Positions 36,851 to 48,100 of a DNA stretch of 64,000 bases are shown here, one piece after another. Position 1 is the stretch's first letter; every line of letters starts with the position of its first letter. The notes beneath the pieces are model-generated. The model did not search any database. It worked only from the letters and a program-made list of their open reading frames with translations, and was not told the origin of the DNA. The translations under genes and the position numbers were made by a program. Origin of the DNA: Bryum argenteum (Eukaryota > Streptophyta > Bryopsida > Bryales > Bryaceae); contig CM073323.1 in the NCBI GenBank assembly GCA_037043015.1, positions 13,079,758-13,143,757 of the forward strand. Direction: 5' to 3'.

Positions 36851-38582
36851 CCATGCGAGTTGTGGTCATACAAGCTGCTTCCATGGGAATCACTGATCCA
36901 ACAGAGGCAATAGGAGCTCCGAGAGAAGGAACTTGAAGATAATCCTCCTCTTCTCATAATCCTCCTCTTCGTCCACGTGGGTAGCAAGCTCAACATTGCT
37001 TATCTCCTCATCATCTTCTTTGAGTATATCCTCTCCATCTTCTTCCACGCTATCATCTTCCTCACCATCTTCTTTGGATATGTACATGTCTTCCTCGTCG
37101 GTTTCCTCCTCCTCCGCACTATCATATAAAAATATGTATTACAATTCAATGTATTACAAAATTTTCACACGCTCATTTAAAACTATTGACCAAGAAACTT
37201 TCGCAACACATGCATGAAAGGTTATCAAACCCCATCTACCATGTCTCTCATGAGAGAGACATTTCAAGATACTACGTAGTATTAGCATTTTCTTCCTCAA
37301 ACTCTTATAACATTTCAAAAGTCTAGGACAATCTCCTCTTACTTGTTCTTTGCATCTGAAGAGTCGGGTGTAGTCGAGGAGCTCGGGAGGTTGCCTAGAG
37401 CAGCTTCTCCGGCCAAAAACTTCTTCAGACCTGAAAAAACAATCGATGCAAATTTATTGTGGAAAACAAGGATGTTGTTATACACATTTGTTGGTGTTAA
37501 ACGGAGTACTAGTTACACATTCAAATGGAAAAGAGGTATATTTAAATATGTTGTTTAATAATACCCCAACTTAGTTTATCACATGAAATTGCACAAAGTA
37601 AAATAGTTCAATAAAAAAACGCCTACATTCTGATCGGTTGTACTTCTTGTAATGAGGACGCCTCTCGCCTAGAGCATGCTAGGGGAATCACGAACAGACA
37701 TGTTCCATCTCTACAGTCACACTGCAAATGCGTAAGTTTCAATCATTTACAAACTCTGATTTCTACAAATAGATTCCAACTAAATAATTCACAATGACAA
37801 CTAGACCACATTCAAAGACTATTTAATCACATGAGGTTCTAAATGCACATTTTGAATTGTGATGGTCACTTACCAAGTCCTCATCTTCTTCATAATTGGC
37901 TCTGTCAAAGTTTAGTTGGACTTCCTTTGTCATGCTCGGCTCATGCTCGATCCTAAGGAGGGCAAGGTCTTGACGTCTACAATTTGCATGCAATAGTACT
38001 ATTTTAATTGCATATAGCTATTGAGCAAGTTAGAGCAAGTTTTGTAGCTCCAAAATACAAATAAAAATGACATCAAGATTGCCTTAACACATCTAAAAGC
38101 TTGAAATATATTACTCATCTTAAATGTTATACCTTGCCGCCAATCTTTCTGTCAAATGTGTGCCTACAAGAAACAAGTCATCAAAGCCACAATCAGACAA
38201 TTCTTAAATGTAGTGGAGTAATGTGAATTATTATGATGTCACAATCATAGTGAGGATTCTCATTGCATAGTATGTACTTGAAAAGTGTTTTTAAGCTTCC
38301 TACTACTATGCGTGAATTGCATGCAAATATTAATAACAAACTATGAACTTCGGAATGGTAATCAATGAGTACCTACGAATAGTTGTTTGCCTCTTATTTT
38401 AGGCTCTCTGCATACACATATCACATCCAAGTGTAGATGTTAGTGTGATAACTTTGTGTGTAATTTCAGAAATGTTAAATTTCATAATATACCTCCAAAA
38501 AGTATGAGTCTACTTGAATTTCAGTTGAAGTTTTATTAGGTTAGACATGTGTTATTATAAGAGTTAAGTTAAAAGCATGGCT

Positions 38583-38585
<3 letters not shown>

Positions 38586-38640
<55 letters not shown>
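38586..38640. repeat. (AT)n microsatellite, long in copy A only
   Basis: About 27 AT dinucleotides. At the homologous place in copy B (near 55683-55695) only four or five units remain. It is a length polymorphism between the duplicated segments. Confidence 0.95.
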
Positions 38641-38648
<8 letters not shown>

Positions 38649-38843
38649 AACTTGGTAAAGAGATATTACATGCTTATATGGAATTGAATTGGAAAAACGT
38701 AATTATGTAGTTTACCTCACCCAAGCCTGCCATCGACGTGTCTTTTTGCACAAGTGGACATGAAGCCCTCTCCTTGTTGCGAGATTGAAGTTTTGGCGCT
38801 ATTAGTTTTTGTAGCTCTTGAAATTTTGACTTGGATTTTTTTT

Positions 38844-39469
38844 CTGCACAGTCCGAATCTCTAACTTACAATAGAGGGAGATTATTGATTGGAAAGTTAT
38901 AACGTTATTTATTATTTTACTTAACTACATAGTAAAAAGAATTGTTATCTTGCAAAATTAGTAAAGAAACACATATGGTTTTCATGAGAAGTTGCCTTAG
39001 TTTCTCTAGAAGGCTTGCGCACATGAGACTTATATGAGGGGTATCATTCTTAAGCACACCTTGTATCCCCCTTCCCCGAGGCAACAAGTAAACTTGTCGC
39101 CTAACTTAGCAAGTCTCTAACTAATAAGTGACTCTTTTGTTCTAGTTTTCCATTCACAATAACCAAGTTAAAAAACATATGTAGAGCACTTACCATCAAG
39201 TATCCCAAAGAAATGAACGATTGTTGCTATTCACTACATGAAGATGCACACAAGAGGCAAAGGGTAACAACTATTTTTCACAAGTGGAAGGAGAGCCTTG
39301 CATGTATATCTTAAGAGGTGACTCTTCCAATTAACTTATATTCTTGAGCGACAAATAATATTTGCAACACACAAAAGATAGTCAATTTCTTACGTTAGTT
39401 CACGTATTCTTGAGTTCCTTTGACAACAAGTAGTTGATCAACTATTCATTGCTCAATACAAAGGCGAAT
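38844..39469. other. Non-coding spacer in copy A
   Basis: Sequence between the first recognised AP2-like exon and the GC-rich minisatellite, homologous to about 55915-56515 in copy B. It may hold an intron or 5' part of the decayed gene. No exon could be supported. Confidence 0.4.
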
Positions 39470-39765
39470 ACTCAAAGTCGGATACCTGAAAGTGGGTGCT
39501 CAAGGCGATGCGCAAAGATAATGCGCATGACCGATACACAAAGACGAATGCGCAAAATGCGATATGCAAAAGCGGATGCTCGAAGGCGTATGCTCAAAAG
39601 CTATACCCTAAAGTGCACCCTCGAAGGGGATATGCAAAAGCGGATGCTCGAAGGCGTATGCGCAAAAGCTATACCCCAAGCAAAGCCAACGCTCGAAGGC
39701 GTATGCGCAAAAGCTATACCCAAAGCCCACGCTCAAAGGCGATTATGCAAAGGCAGAAACTAACT
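39470..39765. repeat. GC-rich minisatellite, copy A (AAGGCGTATGCGCAAAAGC family)
   Basis: Degenerate ~15-bp modules of the form AAGGCG.ATGC.CAA condense toward the right into ~41-bp units with GCTCGAAGGCGTATGCGC and AAAAGCTATACCCC. The array stays open in two plus-strand frames and would encode AKAIP/RRMRKSY repeats. The homologous array in copy B (56520-56885) has a different number and order of units. A repeat-driven open frame is more likely than a gene. Confidence 0.85.
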
Positions 39766-40754
39766 TATACATGAAGGGGAACGCAACACACATATGGGAA
39801 CGTGATAAGAACGTCGACGTAGCCACACACAAAGTTGCAGGGAACGTTGACTCTCTCTTTAGGTTACCCTTTCACAACTACTACATAATTAATTGACCGC
39901 ACTTCAAAGAAATAAAAAATATATATAAAAGAAATCAAACATAAATTACATATTTTACATAAGACTCAAAATATATAAGGTTTTGGTAGTACAATCTACT
40001 ATCAAAGTTGAGAATGAGACCTTTCATGCCTCACATGATAAAATTGCTTTTATTCCTCCACCATTCACAACAAACGCTCAAAATAATTTGGATGGTGCAT
40101 CTTGAAAAAAAATCACGGTTTGAGATTGTATGTCTCACATGTTCGTGCTTCAGGTACCTTTTGAGCTCCACAATTTTCCATTGACTTTGTATTTTAGTTT
40201 GTTTGTAAAACATTCTTCAAAGGACTTTATTGTATAACTTCCAAAAATTCACAATACTTGCCAAATGTATCGAGAATTAATGAACAATAAAAGAAAGCCT
40301 ATTAAATGTTACTATATAGTATATGTTCTACAAGAAATCAAACAAACAAAACCTAAAACTTAAAACAAGAACTGAATACTATTTCCATATTTGAAAGAGT
40401 ATATAACTGCAGTTGGTCGCACTTTGAGAATAGAATGGAATGTTAGACCCTCAAGAGTGCATTTGAAGGTTCCCCAATGGAGACCTTAATATATGTAAAT
40501 AAAAGAACCCTTAAATGTCTAAGCTTCCCATCTTGAAACAATATACATTTGAAAGCATCAAAACAATGTCGAGAAAAAGTAAAATTTCATAATTCACAAA
40601 AATACAGTACCATATGCATTAATTTCAAAGCAAATTATTTCATTTGTAACTGCAAATAATCGACTATTGTTGCAAGTTTACTCGTTGGAAGCCAAAATAG
40701 TGTTTTCTAAAAAGAGTAGGCACTCTTGGGCCCTTCCTACATCACTTTTAGACA
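39766..40754. other. Non-coding sequence of copy A between minisatellite and MITE
   Basis: AT-rich and homologous to about 56886-58028 in copy B, which has about 110 bp extra near 57420-57530. The minus strand at 40180-40120 reads MENCGAQK with a potential donor (AAG|GTACCT), which might be a first exon of the AP2-like gene, but this is unsupported. Confidence 0.4.
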
Positions 40755-40758
40755 TTAA

Positions 40759-41120
40759 CCCTTAAACGCCCAAGCAAGCCCGAGGGGCTTGATTCCAACA
40801 GAATCTTCCCTGTAGCTCATACTGTACTCAACTTTTCACTAATATTTTGATGTCAAACTGGTCACCGTCTTATGATGCATTTGAAAAGTGAAATTTTACA
40901 ATTCAAACCACAATTTGTATGTATGATTTTATGGTTTGAAAGGATTGTGGTAGGTAGGTTGGGGTTGTACATAACCTTGTAGGAGGTTGCAAGCTCATCA
41001 TTGATTGGTTCATTCATGGTGCCCAAGTTCAAAAAGTGCACTATTCATGATGCCCAAGTTCAAAAGATGCTATGATCCAATTTTGGGCTGCCCGTTTTAG
41101 ACCCCATGGGCGTTTAAGGG
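40759..41120. mobile_element. MITE with TTAA target duplication (piggyBac-like ends), copy 2
   Basis: A 362-bp non-coding element with perfect 14-bp terminal inverted repeats (CCCTTAAACGCCCA) flanked by TTAA at 40755-40758 and 41121-41124. The paralogous segment in copy B reads GACATTAACAAGGCCC at 58025-58040, with one TTAA and no element. This shows directly either a clean insertion into TTAA or a footprint-free excision. It is homologous to the copy at 35168-35528 but has better preserved ends. Precise TTAA behaviour and CCC termini are characteristic of piggyBac transposases, which must act in trans because the element encodes nothing. Confidence 0.92.
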
Positions 41121-41246
41121 TTAACAAGGCCCTTGCTCAACCAATCTTTTGTTCCATTTTTGTGCCCATTAAGCTCAAAAGTTTTATTTTTGGTCGCCCA
41201 AGAGCCCACCATGTATTGTTTTTTGAATACACTATTCATTTATAGA

Positions 41247-42775
41247 TTCATCAACAATTATTTGGTTATATTCTAAAAATGACAATTGTTGTTAACATGT
41301 ACATGGGATCAATCTCTTTGAGGCATTGTTGAGCTATAACTACTGTACCCTAAAAGGTGAAACGTTCATTTTGGGTCAATTGTAGATAGATAGATAGAAA
41401 CTCCGGTCCCTTTCTAAGGGGCCGGCGAGAATGAAGTGTCCGTTCGTAATGCTAATATCCCGATGGCCACCGGACAAGGGGAAATTCGAACAATACTACT
41501 TCCCCCTCTCGAGGGTGGACACTATAACTACGCTAGTTTCTAGCCTAGTTACTAATGCCTTGAAGATACTTGACATAGTATCCCCCCAAAGGGCTTTGAG
41601 GTACCCATACAACAAGGTCCAAAGACCCCCCACAATAGTTACGTGGACTATAGTGGTGAGCACCACGCCGGCATGGGGGATAGAACCCACGACCTCCTCA
41701 TTGGGGGCCTAAGCCGTAACCACCAAGCCAAGGCTTGTGGTGCCTGGTCAATTGTAATCTTATGAAGTTGCCACACTTAGAATTAAGATGTTGTCGGAAA
41801 AAATATTGATGAAAAGTCAAAAATTTGTTACTCTAGAATCATATGCAATTTACAATACTACATCAAGGTATGTACACTAAATTCTTTAAGCCTTTTAACA
41901 TTGAATATAGGAGGGATTTTACATGGGCAATTTGGAGGCCAAACTATAAACCAAGCACATTTTAGTATTGATATGAGGTAGGTAGCAACTCAAATATCAA
42001 AAAAAATTTACAGAGTTAAGGAGAGTGCAAAGGTTCACCTTTAATTCTCTTGGTCAATATCCAACTTTTCTAAGCAGAATAGGTTATTCTATTTAAGAAG
42101 ATATGTTTAAGGAGTTGAAAATAGAAAATTATGATTGTGGATGGTGACTTTTTAGTTCACTTCGTATCAAAGTAGAAGTCAATTAACCCCTGACTCTCCT
42201 TGAAGCCCGAAATGGATTTTTGCAATTCCGGGCATCCTAGATGAAGGGCTAAGAAGTAATATTTTTGCCTAAGAGTTTTATTGGGTCCTCCTTATATTGC
42301 AAAGTGTATGTGGTAAAATTTGCAAAGTCAAATTCCAATTGATGAGTCTTCTAGGACGATCCTTGGGTTGCGAGCCGAGATGGGCAACTTAAAAAAGTAA
42401 CTTTTTTAAAATTTGTTTTTTGAAACATGTTCATTACTAAATCACTACTCAAATTTCAAAGTGACTCAAGTCTAAAAGTCTACCAATTTTACAAGGGGAG
42501 CCTCCAAAACTTTCAAAACCAATCTTCGCAATGCCCAAAAAAACTTGGGAGACAAACTTTGGATGTTATGATCTCTCAAATGGTATACATCCAACGGTCA
42601 GTTTTCTGAATAGTAATCAAGCATAATTTTAGGTACAAGATCTTACGGTTGGAAGTTTTAAAAAAGGAAAAGAAATTGGTTCACACCCCCACAAGTGCTT
42701 AGAGGTAGAGAATCGCAGTTTTGAGGTTTCAAGCTCCCAAAAAAACACCAAGGAGATTTAGGGGTTAAATAGTCC
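41247..42775. other. Segment present in duplication copy A but absent from B
   Basis: About 1.5 kb lies between TTTATAG (41240-41246) and CCCCAAATCAACA (about 42775). In copy B these flanks are joined at about 58152 (TTTATAGATCACCCAAATC). It contains the minus-strand SINE (41385-41745) and otherwise AT-rich non-coding sequence. No transposon ends are evident, so a deletion in B using the short ATAG homology is more likely than an insertion in A. Confidence 0.65.
41385..41745 (-). mobile_element. tRNA-headed SINE, copy 1 (minus orientation)
   Basis: A 361-bp element with 11-bp target duplications GGTCAATTGTA at 41374-41384 and 41746-41756. Read on the minus strand it begins AGGCACCACAAGCC, has pol III-like A and B boxes, and ends in a TATC tail (GATAGATAGATAG on the plus strand at 41385). 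It is about 95% like the copy at 55171-55538. It sits inside the segment missing from duplication copy B. The open frame within it is incidental. Confidence 0.88.
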
Positions 42776-44690
42776 CCAAATCAACATCAAGTGTGTGAGT
42801 TTCTATATTCCTCAACCATGTAATTTACATGTAAAGTTGTTTTTCAGAGTTTGTATGAAGATATAATGCATGCCTAAAGTTAGTTGCTCAAATTACTTGT
42901 AGGTGCCCCTTTGGATCCCCATAACGCATAGTGAAAAGAATACAATTTTTGCAAAACTTGTCATAGTACCATACTGTGTCCCAAAAATTGCAAACCACCC
43001 CCGGGTTTTCCCGATGTGGTCATCTATCAAATAACTATGAAAGGCATACTCTACAAGATCAAATGATTACCACTTTTAGATCATCTTGTAAATAATCTGA
43101 ACACTAGAAATGAAAGTGAACTCCATTGAATGACCCTAAGTCAATAATTTGATTGTATTTGTACAAGGAAATGAACTCCTTCCAAAGGAGAGATGCATTA
43201 AGGAAAAAATGAGACCAAAAATTGGTTTGATAGAAGAATCAAACTTACAAATTGTAATGTCACTGACACTTTTCAAGTGCTCAAGCTAAACCTTTGATGT
43301 CAACCAATATGAACAAATTGATGTGTTCACTGATTGAGCGTACCCATAAACAAAGAGTCAAACCAAATGAATTCCATGGATGCCACAATAAGTACCTTAA
43401 AACATGTATTTAATTATAATGGGAATATTCAAATCATCAATTCAATGACACAATTGAGCTTGAGTCGAGCTATATGTACCCGAGAACGGATACTTCACTC
43501 AAACTAGACAAAACAACCAATCGTCGGCATTTTCAAATGACCATATCTTACTCAAATTTTGTACATGAGATGTTTTTATATGACCAAACCATTTTTCTCT
43601 CATTTCAGTCAGGAAGTTGACCACTGAACGCTTAGATGTTTCTTGTTTTTTTGTTGATTGGAAAAATACATTCATTGTGGTTTATTTTCATATATAGTAC
43701 ATGTTACTTGTGTAATTGATACTTGAATGTTTGATGAATCCTTGAAATATTATACATTAAACCCTTGGAGAAAAAACATCTCATCTATCATTAGTAACGT
43801 TGCAATCTTTTTGTTAACACTTTGAAGCTCCCTCTTGTAAAATTTGGAGGTTATCTTTGGAGAGTTCGTAAAAGTTTAAACTTGGGTCATTTGGAAAATT
43901 GAGTAAAAATTTGGTAAAGAAATAAAGAGGTCAGAGAATTTATTAGAAGATTCAATAAGTATTCAAATTTTTATTGCCCAATTTAGGCTTGATATTTAAA
44001 AAATTGCAATCAATACTAAAAATGTAGATTTGATCTTTGCAAGTTTTAATGCATGGACCTTGTACATATTACCACACCCACATTGCATGATAGCACCAAC
44101 AATTAAAATTTGACCCCACATCAAAGCTTGACGGAAATCGCGAAGAGCTATCTTGAATTTCTATTGTGTCAGGGGTTGAACCCAAATATGGCTTCTTGTC
44201 TTCATAAAAGATCAGAAGATTCATTCATTTGACTCAAGATAGTCAAATATCAAACTTACACCACGGAAGTGCAAAAGAAGGTCTTGATGTGATAACTAAG
44301 AAACTCTTTACAATGATTTACCCAAAAAAAAAAAGTTAGAAGATGGTGTTTTGCTAATAAAAACATTACCATACTTGATGAAATTCAGTGTAGTCTTTGT
44401 CATTATGACTTCTATAAGTGGGATAAAAAAATGACAACCTATAAAAGAATTTCTACTCATCCTTTGGGCAAACCCTATACTACCCACAAATTTGTTGACA
44501 CGATAAATTTTTAATACAACACTAATCATGATACAACATTAATCAACCTTATTAGTGAAAAATTATCTCTTGTAATCATAACATGAATGTAACATTATCT
44601 TGACACCGATCTCTATGAGAATAATTTTACTTTATTCATACAAACTTAAAAAAATACCAAACCCCAACCTCAAAAAGGGTTGAATTCCGG
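42776..44690. other. Non-coding upstream region of HMA5 copy A
   Basis: AT-rich, homologous to copy B from about 58155 to 59950. About 150 bp (around 42844-42990) is missing in B. Up to about 44220 the two copies differ frequently; from about 44225 onward they are almost identical. No gene is supportable. Confidence 0.6.
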
Positions 44691-44747
44691 CAATTTTATA
44701 ACAACCCAATGTCGCCATCGTGAGACATCCACCCACAAAAACCTGCT

Positions 44748-44756
44748 AAACCCTAA
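44748..44756 (+). promoter_or_regulatory. HMA5: Telo-box (AAACCCTAA) upstream of HMA5 copy A
   Basis: AAACCCTAA lies about 360 bp before the HMA5 start codon at 45117, close to where composition shifts from AT-rich to balanced. Its role in transcription is inferred from the common promoter-proximal position of this motif in plants. Confidence 0.35.
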
Positions 44757-45116
44757 AATAAGAATAAGAGTGGGCACCACGTCAACGGAAGATTCGCCCT
44801 GCAGTCCGCTCTTCAGGATCCAAACGATCGGCGGAGAACGAAGCTTCGAACGCTGCAATCCTCGAAGATTTCTAAAAATAGAGCTTTGAACTCATTCGAT
44901 GAAGCTAAAGTCCAGAAGATTCCATCATGCAAGCACGACGTGACATTTCATGACTCCATCGCTGACTAGTTGCGTGATGCCAAAGAATTCGGAGAAGTAA
45001 GCATCCCGATAAGTATCGATGCCATTGTTACATAACACTCTACTGTCACCGGATTCTAGTAGTTTGCTTGTACACTTAGCGAGAGAGAAAAGAGAGTGCT
45101 TGATCCGCAGAGAGAG

Positions 45117-48100
45117 ATGGATTCGATGTTGAGAGTGGTGGTGGAACCGCTATCAGGCTCCAGGAAGAAGAAAAAGAAAAATGCCAGGGACGCCATGTTG
45201 TCGCGATATCCGTCCATGCCGCGCTACCCGCCCTCGCCGCCCCACGGCGACGTTGACATCTCCGAAATTCGGACCGCAACCTTCCAGGTACGCTTGATTT
45301 TGCAGCTCGGGATTTCTGACATTCCCTCTTAAACCCTGACATCGTCTCCGAATATAAATTTGTTACTGCGATTTAATCACTTGCTTCTTAATTTAATCAA
45401 AGAGTAGGTACGATTTGTTTGCAGCGGTACAAATTCTACACATGATTCATGTAGATATTCGGGCGGGAAACTATGAATCTTGTATCGCAATTCAATCATT
45501 TGAGAATTTCAAGTTTTCGCGGGCGCAAAATTGCAGTAGTGTCATTGTAAGTGCATAGACGGAGTGAATGGATTCTAGCTTCCTTACTCGTAGTTGATTG
45601 TATAGACCTTCGATGATTTGCGATTCCTGCACTTCGTAGTTCTAGTTGCTTTTATAACATTGCGAGAGGGAGCTATGGACTGTGAATAGAGAAATCGAAG
45701 GGCTCGGGTACTTCAACAAGAATCTTGTTGCGCAGTTTCAACTGCTTAATTTCTTTGCAAGTTTGAAATCTTCTGGGCGCAATTCGTCTACTGATTCACT
45801 TGCGGTAATGGCGGGATTGTGGCTGGATCAGGTGACAGGGATGGAATGCGCAGCATGTGCAGGCTCGATCGAGAAAGCAATTAAGCGGCTACCTGGTATC
45901 GAAGAAGCAACAGTGGCAGTACTCCGAAACAGGGCGCAAGTGATTTACCGACCAGCCTTCGTACAAGAATCCGCGATCCTCGAGTCCATATCAGACGCGG
46001 GGTTCGATGCCGAGGTAGTCACCGACACGCAACCTGGCACGGTCATTGTATCGCGGTTTCGGATCAAGGGCATGACATGCACCTCCTGTTCGAACTCGAT
46101 CGAGTCGGCGCTCCGGAAAGTGCCCGGGGTGCAATCCGCGGTCGTGGCGCTCGCCACTGAAGAATGCGAGGTGCATCACGACACGGCCCGTGTCTCCCGT
46201 GCGCAGATTCTGGCCCTCATCGACGACCTGGGCTACGACGCCGAAGTTTTGAACTCCGAGATTGAGGAGATCAACCGCGTTCGCCTCCGCCTTGAAGATG
46301 TCACTGATTTCGATGTCGTCGAGGATGTTTTGAAGTCCATCGATGGCGTCACCTCTGTTGTTGTGGACCCTGTCGCTGCTACTGCGATCGTGTCATATGA
46401 TCCTGATAAAGCCGGCCCAAGAGACTTCATTGAAAGCGGGGTAAGTATCGTACCATCCTCTCTAAATTCTAAGACCAAGTTTACCAAGATTCAGCTCTCT
46501 TGGTTCTTTAAGGGTTAAAACAGATGTTGCTGAGTATGTGTGTAAATACTTATACAGAGAAGTGTAATCTTGTCAAATTGATCACACTTGACATGGAGTT
46601 GTATGAAAAGACACTGATGAAAATGTGTGGTAGTTCCATAAGTATTCCTACCAAAGATGCCTTATTCCATCGAGCTTGATGGGAATCCTCGTGGAACAAG
46701 TCCTTTAGTTTGATGGAAATACCACACTTTCTCCACTAGTGTGAGATTTGATGTCATACTCTTGTTGCTCACTCTTACTGTCAGTACATAATTTACTTCT
46801 CTTACTTTCTACTTAGGAATCCATCATATTTTTAAGAATTTCAGCTACTCACTCTTGCCATAAACTATAATGGTCTTACCTTACTTTGTTTCCTTTTGAG
46901 TCTGATAACCACCATCTTGCCGTCCATGAACAACCCTTTATGCAATAAACAGCTGATTTAAGAATGTTGGTTGTGGGCTGGGCTTGGTGAGCAGGGGGAG
47001 GCTTTCAAGGCAACGTTGGAGCGACCACCAGGGAGTCAAGGGAGCCATGAAAGGAGCAAGGAGATACAGCACCACAGGAAGGATTTTCTATGGAGCTTGG
47101 TGTTCACAGTGCCGGTGTTTTTCCTGTCGATGGTGTTCATGTTCATTCCGGGGGTGATGGAGCCTCTGGAGAAGGGGAGGGTCAACAATCTGGGCATCGG
47201 CGCCATACTGCGAATGGGACTCGCAACTCCAGTGCAGTTCATCATCGGCAAACGATTCTATGTCGGTGCTTACAAGGCACTTCGTCGAGGCTCAGCGAAT
47301 ATGGACGTGTTGATTGCCTTGGGGACCAATGCGGCTTACTTCTACTCGGTGTACACGATCGTGCGCTCCGCGACGTCCGCCCACTTCATGGGCACGGATT
47401 TCTTCGAAACCAGCGCCATGTTGATATCTTTTATCATCCTTGGTAAGTACCTGGAAGTCATGGCTAAAGGCAAAACCTCCGAAGCCATTGCCAAGCTCAT
47501 GGACCTTGCTCCAGATACCGCCATTCTCCTCTCGAAAGATGAGCTGGGGAACGTGATCCAAGAACGCGAAATTGCCTCTGAGCTCATTCAACGCCGAGAT
47601 TTCATCAAGGTCCGCCAAACTCTTAAACCCTAAACCTCATTTGCATGCTCATGAAAGTAAATGGCAGTCATTTGAGAGCTATGCACCTTTCGCTGAATCA
47701 CCACTTACTTTTTAATACAAAGGATGAAAATTACAGATAAAAGACTGCCAATTGGCGTTTCTCACTTTGAACCACTAGATTTCAGAATGACACAGTAACG
47801 AGGTTTTGAGCAGATGAGCTGATCTAGCATGGGGGAGGTTGCACAGGTATTGCCAGGATCCAAAGTACCGACAGATGGAGTGGTAGTGTGGGGTCAATCG
47901 TTCGTGAACGAGAGCATGATAACAGGGGAGGCTCGTCCGGTCCCGAAGACATTAGGAGACAAAGTGATCGGGGGCACCATGAACGACAACGGCGTGCTGC
48001 ACATTCAAGCAACGCACGTCGGAGCCGAGACTGCATTAGCACAAATCGTTCGTCTCGTGGAAGCTGCTCAAATGGGCAAAGCTCCTGTCCAAAAATACGC

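Larger units (their letters stand above)
36681..38843 (-). pseudogene. AP2-like transcription factor pseudogene, copy A
   Basis: Phase-compatible exons on the minus strand: 38843-38716, 38407-38373, 38163-38133, 37976-37874, 37710-37627, 37430-37343, 37118-36681. Read across them, GRWxAWVREP, RGKxLFVGTHLTERLAAR and RQDLALLRIEHEP...LNFDRANYE follow the AP2/ERF-domain pattern (GRWxAxIREP, LGTxxTxEEAARAYDxAAxK, NFxxxNYE). The domain is split over several exons as in ANT-type AP2 genes. The rest is HYKKYNRSE, a Ser/Thr-rich piece, a strongly acidic segment and a VVAP-repeat tail ending SWVVRR. Defects: relative to copy B, 23 bp are missing from the first AP2 exon (near 38750); 1 nt is missing near 37673, creating a TAG; a 17-bp tandem duplication (36939-36970) shifts the last exon out of frame. 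AP2 membership is inferred from pattern. Confidence 0.5.

Noticed and set aside
38586..38640. AT repeat as a possible CRISPR or origin-like array
   Set aside because: A simple dinucleotide microsatellite; no spacers, and the context is a plant nuclear genome.
39434..39774. Arg/Lys-rich small proteins encoded by the minisatellite
   Set aside because: Openness in two frames is a consequence of stop-free repeat units; unit order differs between duplicates.
40030..40213. Minus-strand reading ARTCETYNLK...YFERLL, faintly like a glycoside hydrolase (DUF1680) motif
   Set aside because: Two stops occur in a very short stretch, there is no catalytic context, and the same region in copy B adds an indel; the resemblance is too weak.
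41431..41712. 93-codon plus-strand frame and its 64-codon minus counterpart (also 55226-55485)
   Set aside because: Both lie entirely inside the SINE copies and follow the SINE sequence; there is no independent coding evidence.
45682..45831. Extension of HMA5 exon 2 upstream to an earlier start ([11 protein letters not shown]...)
   Set aside because: Joining exon 1 (ending TFQ) to VTGMECAAC at 45832 gives the continuous family N-terminus; the upstream reading is intron, though the acceptor is weak and RNA should confirm.
46507..46521. CTTTAAGGGTTAA in HMA5 intron 2, like a MITE right end
   Set aside because: No matching left end or internal MITE sequence precedes it, and it is the same in copy B; it is probably chance.
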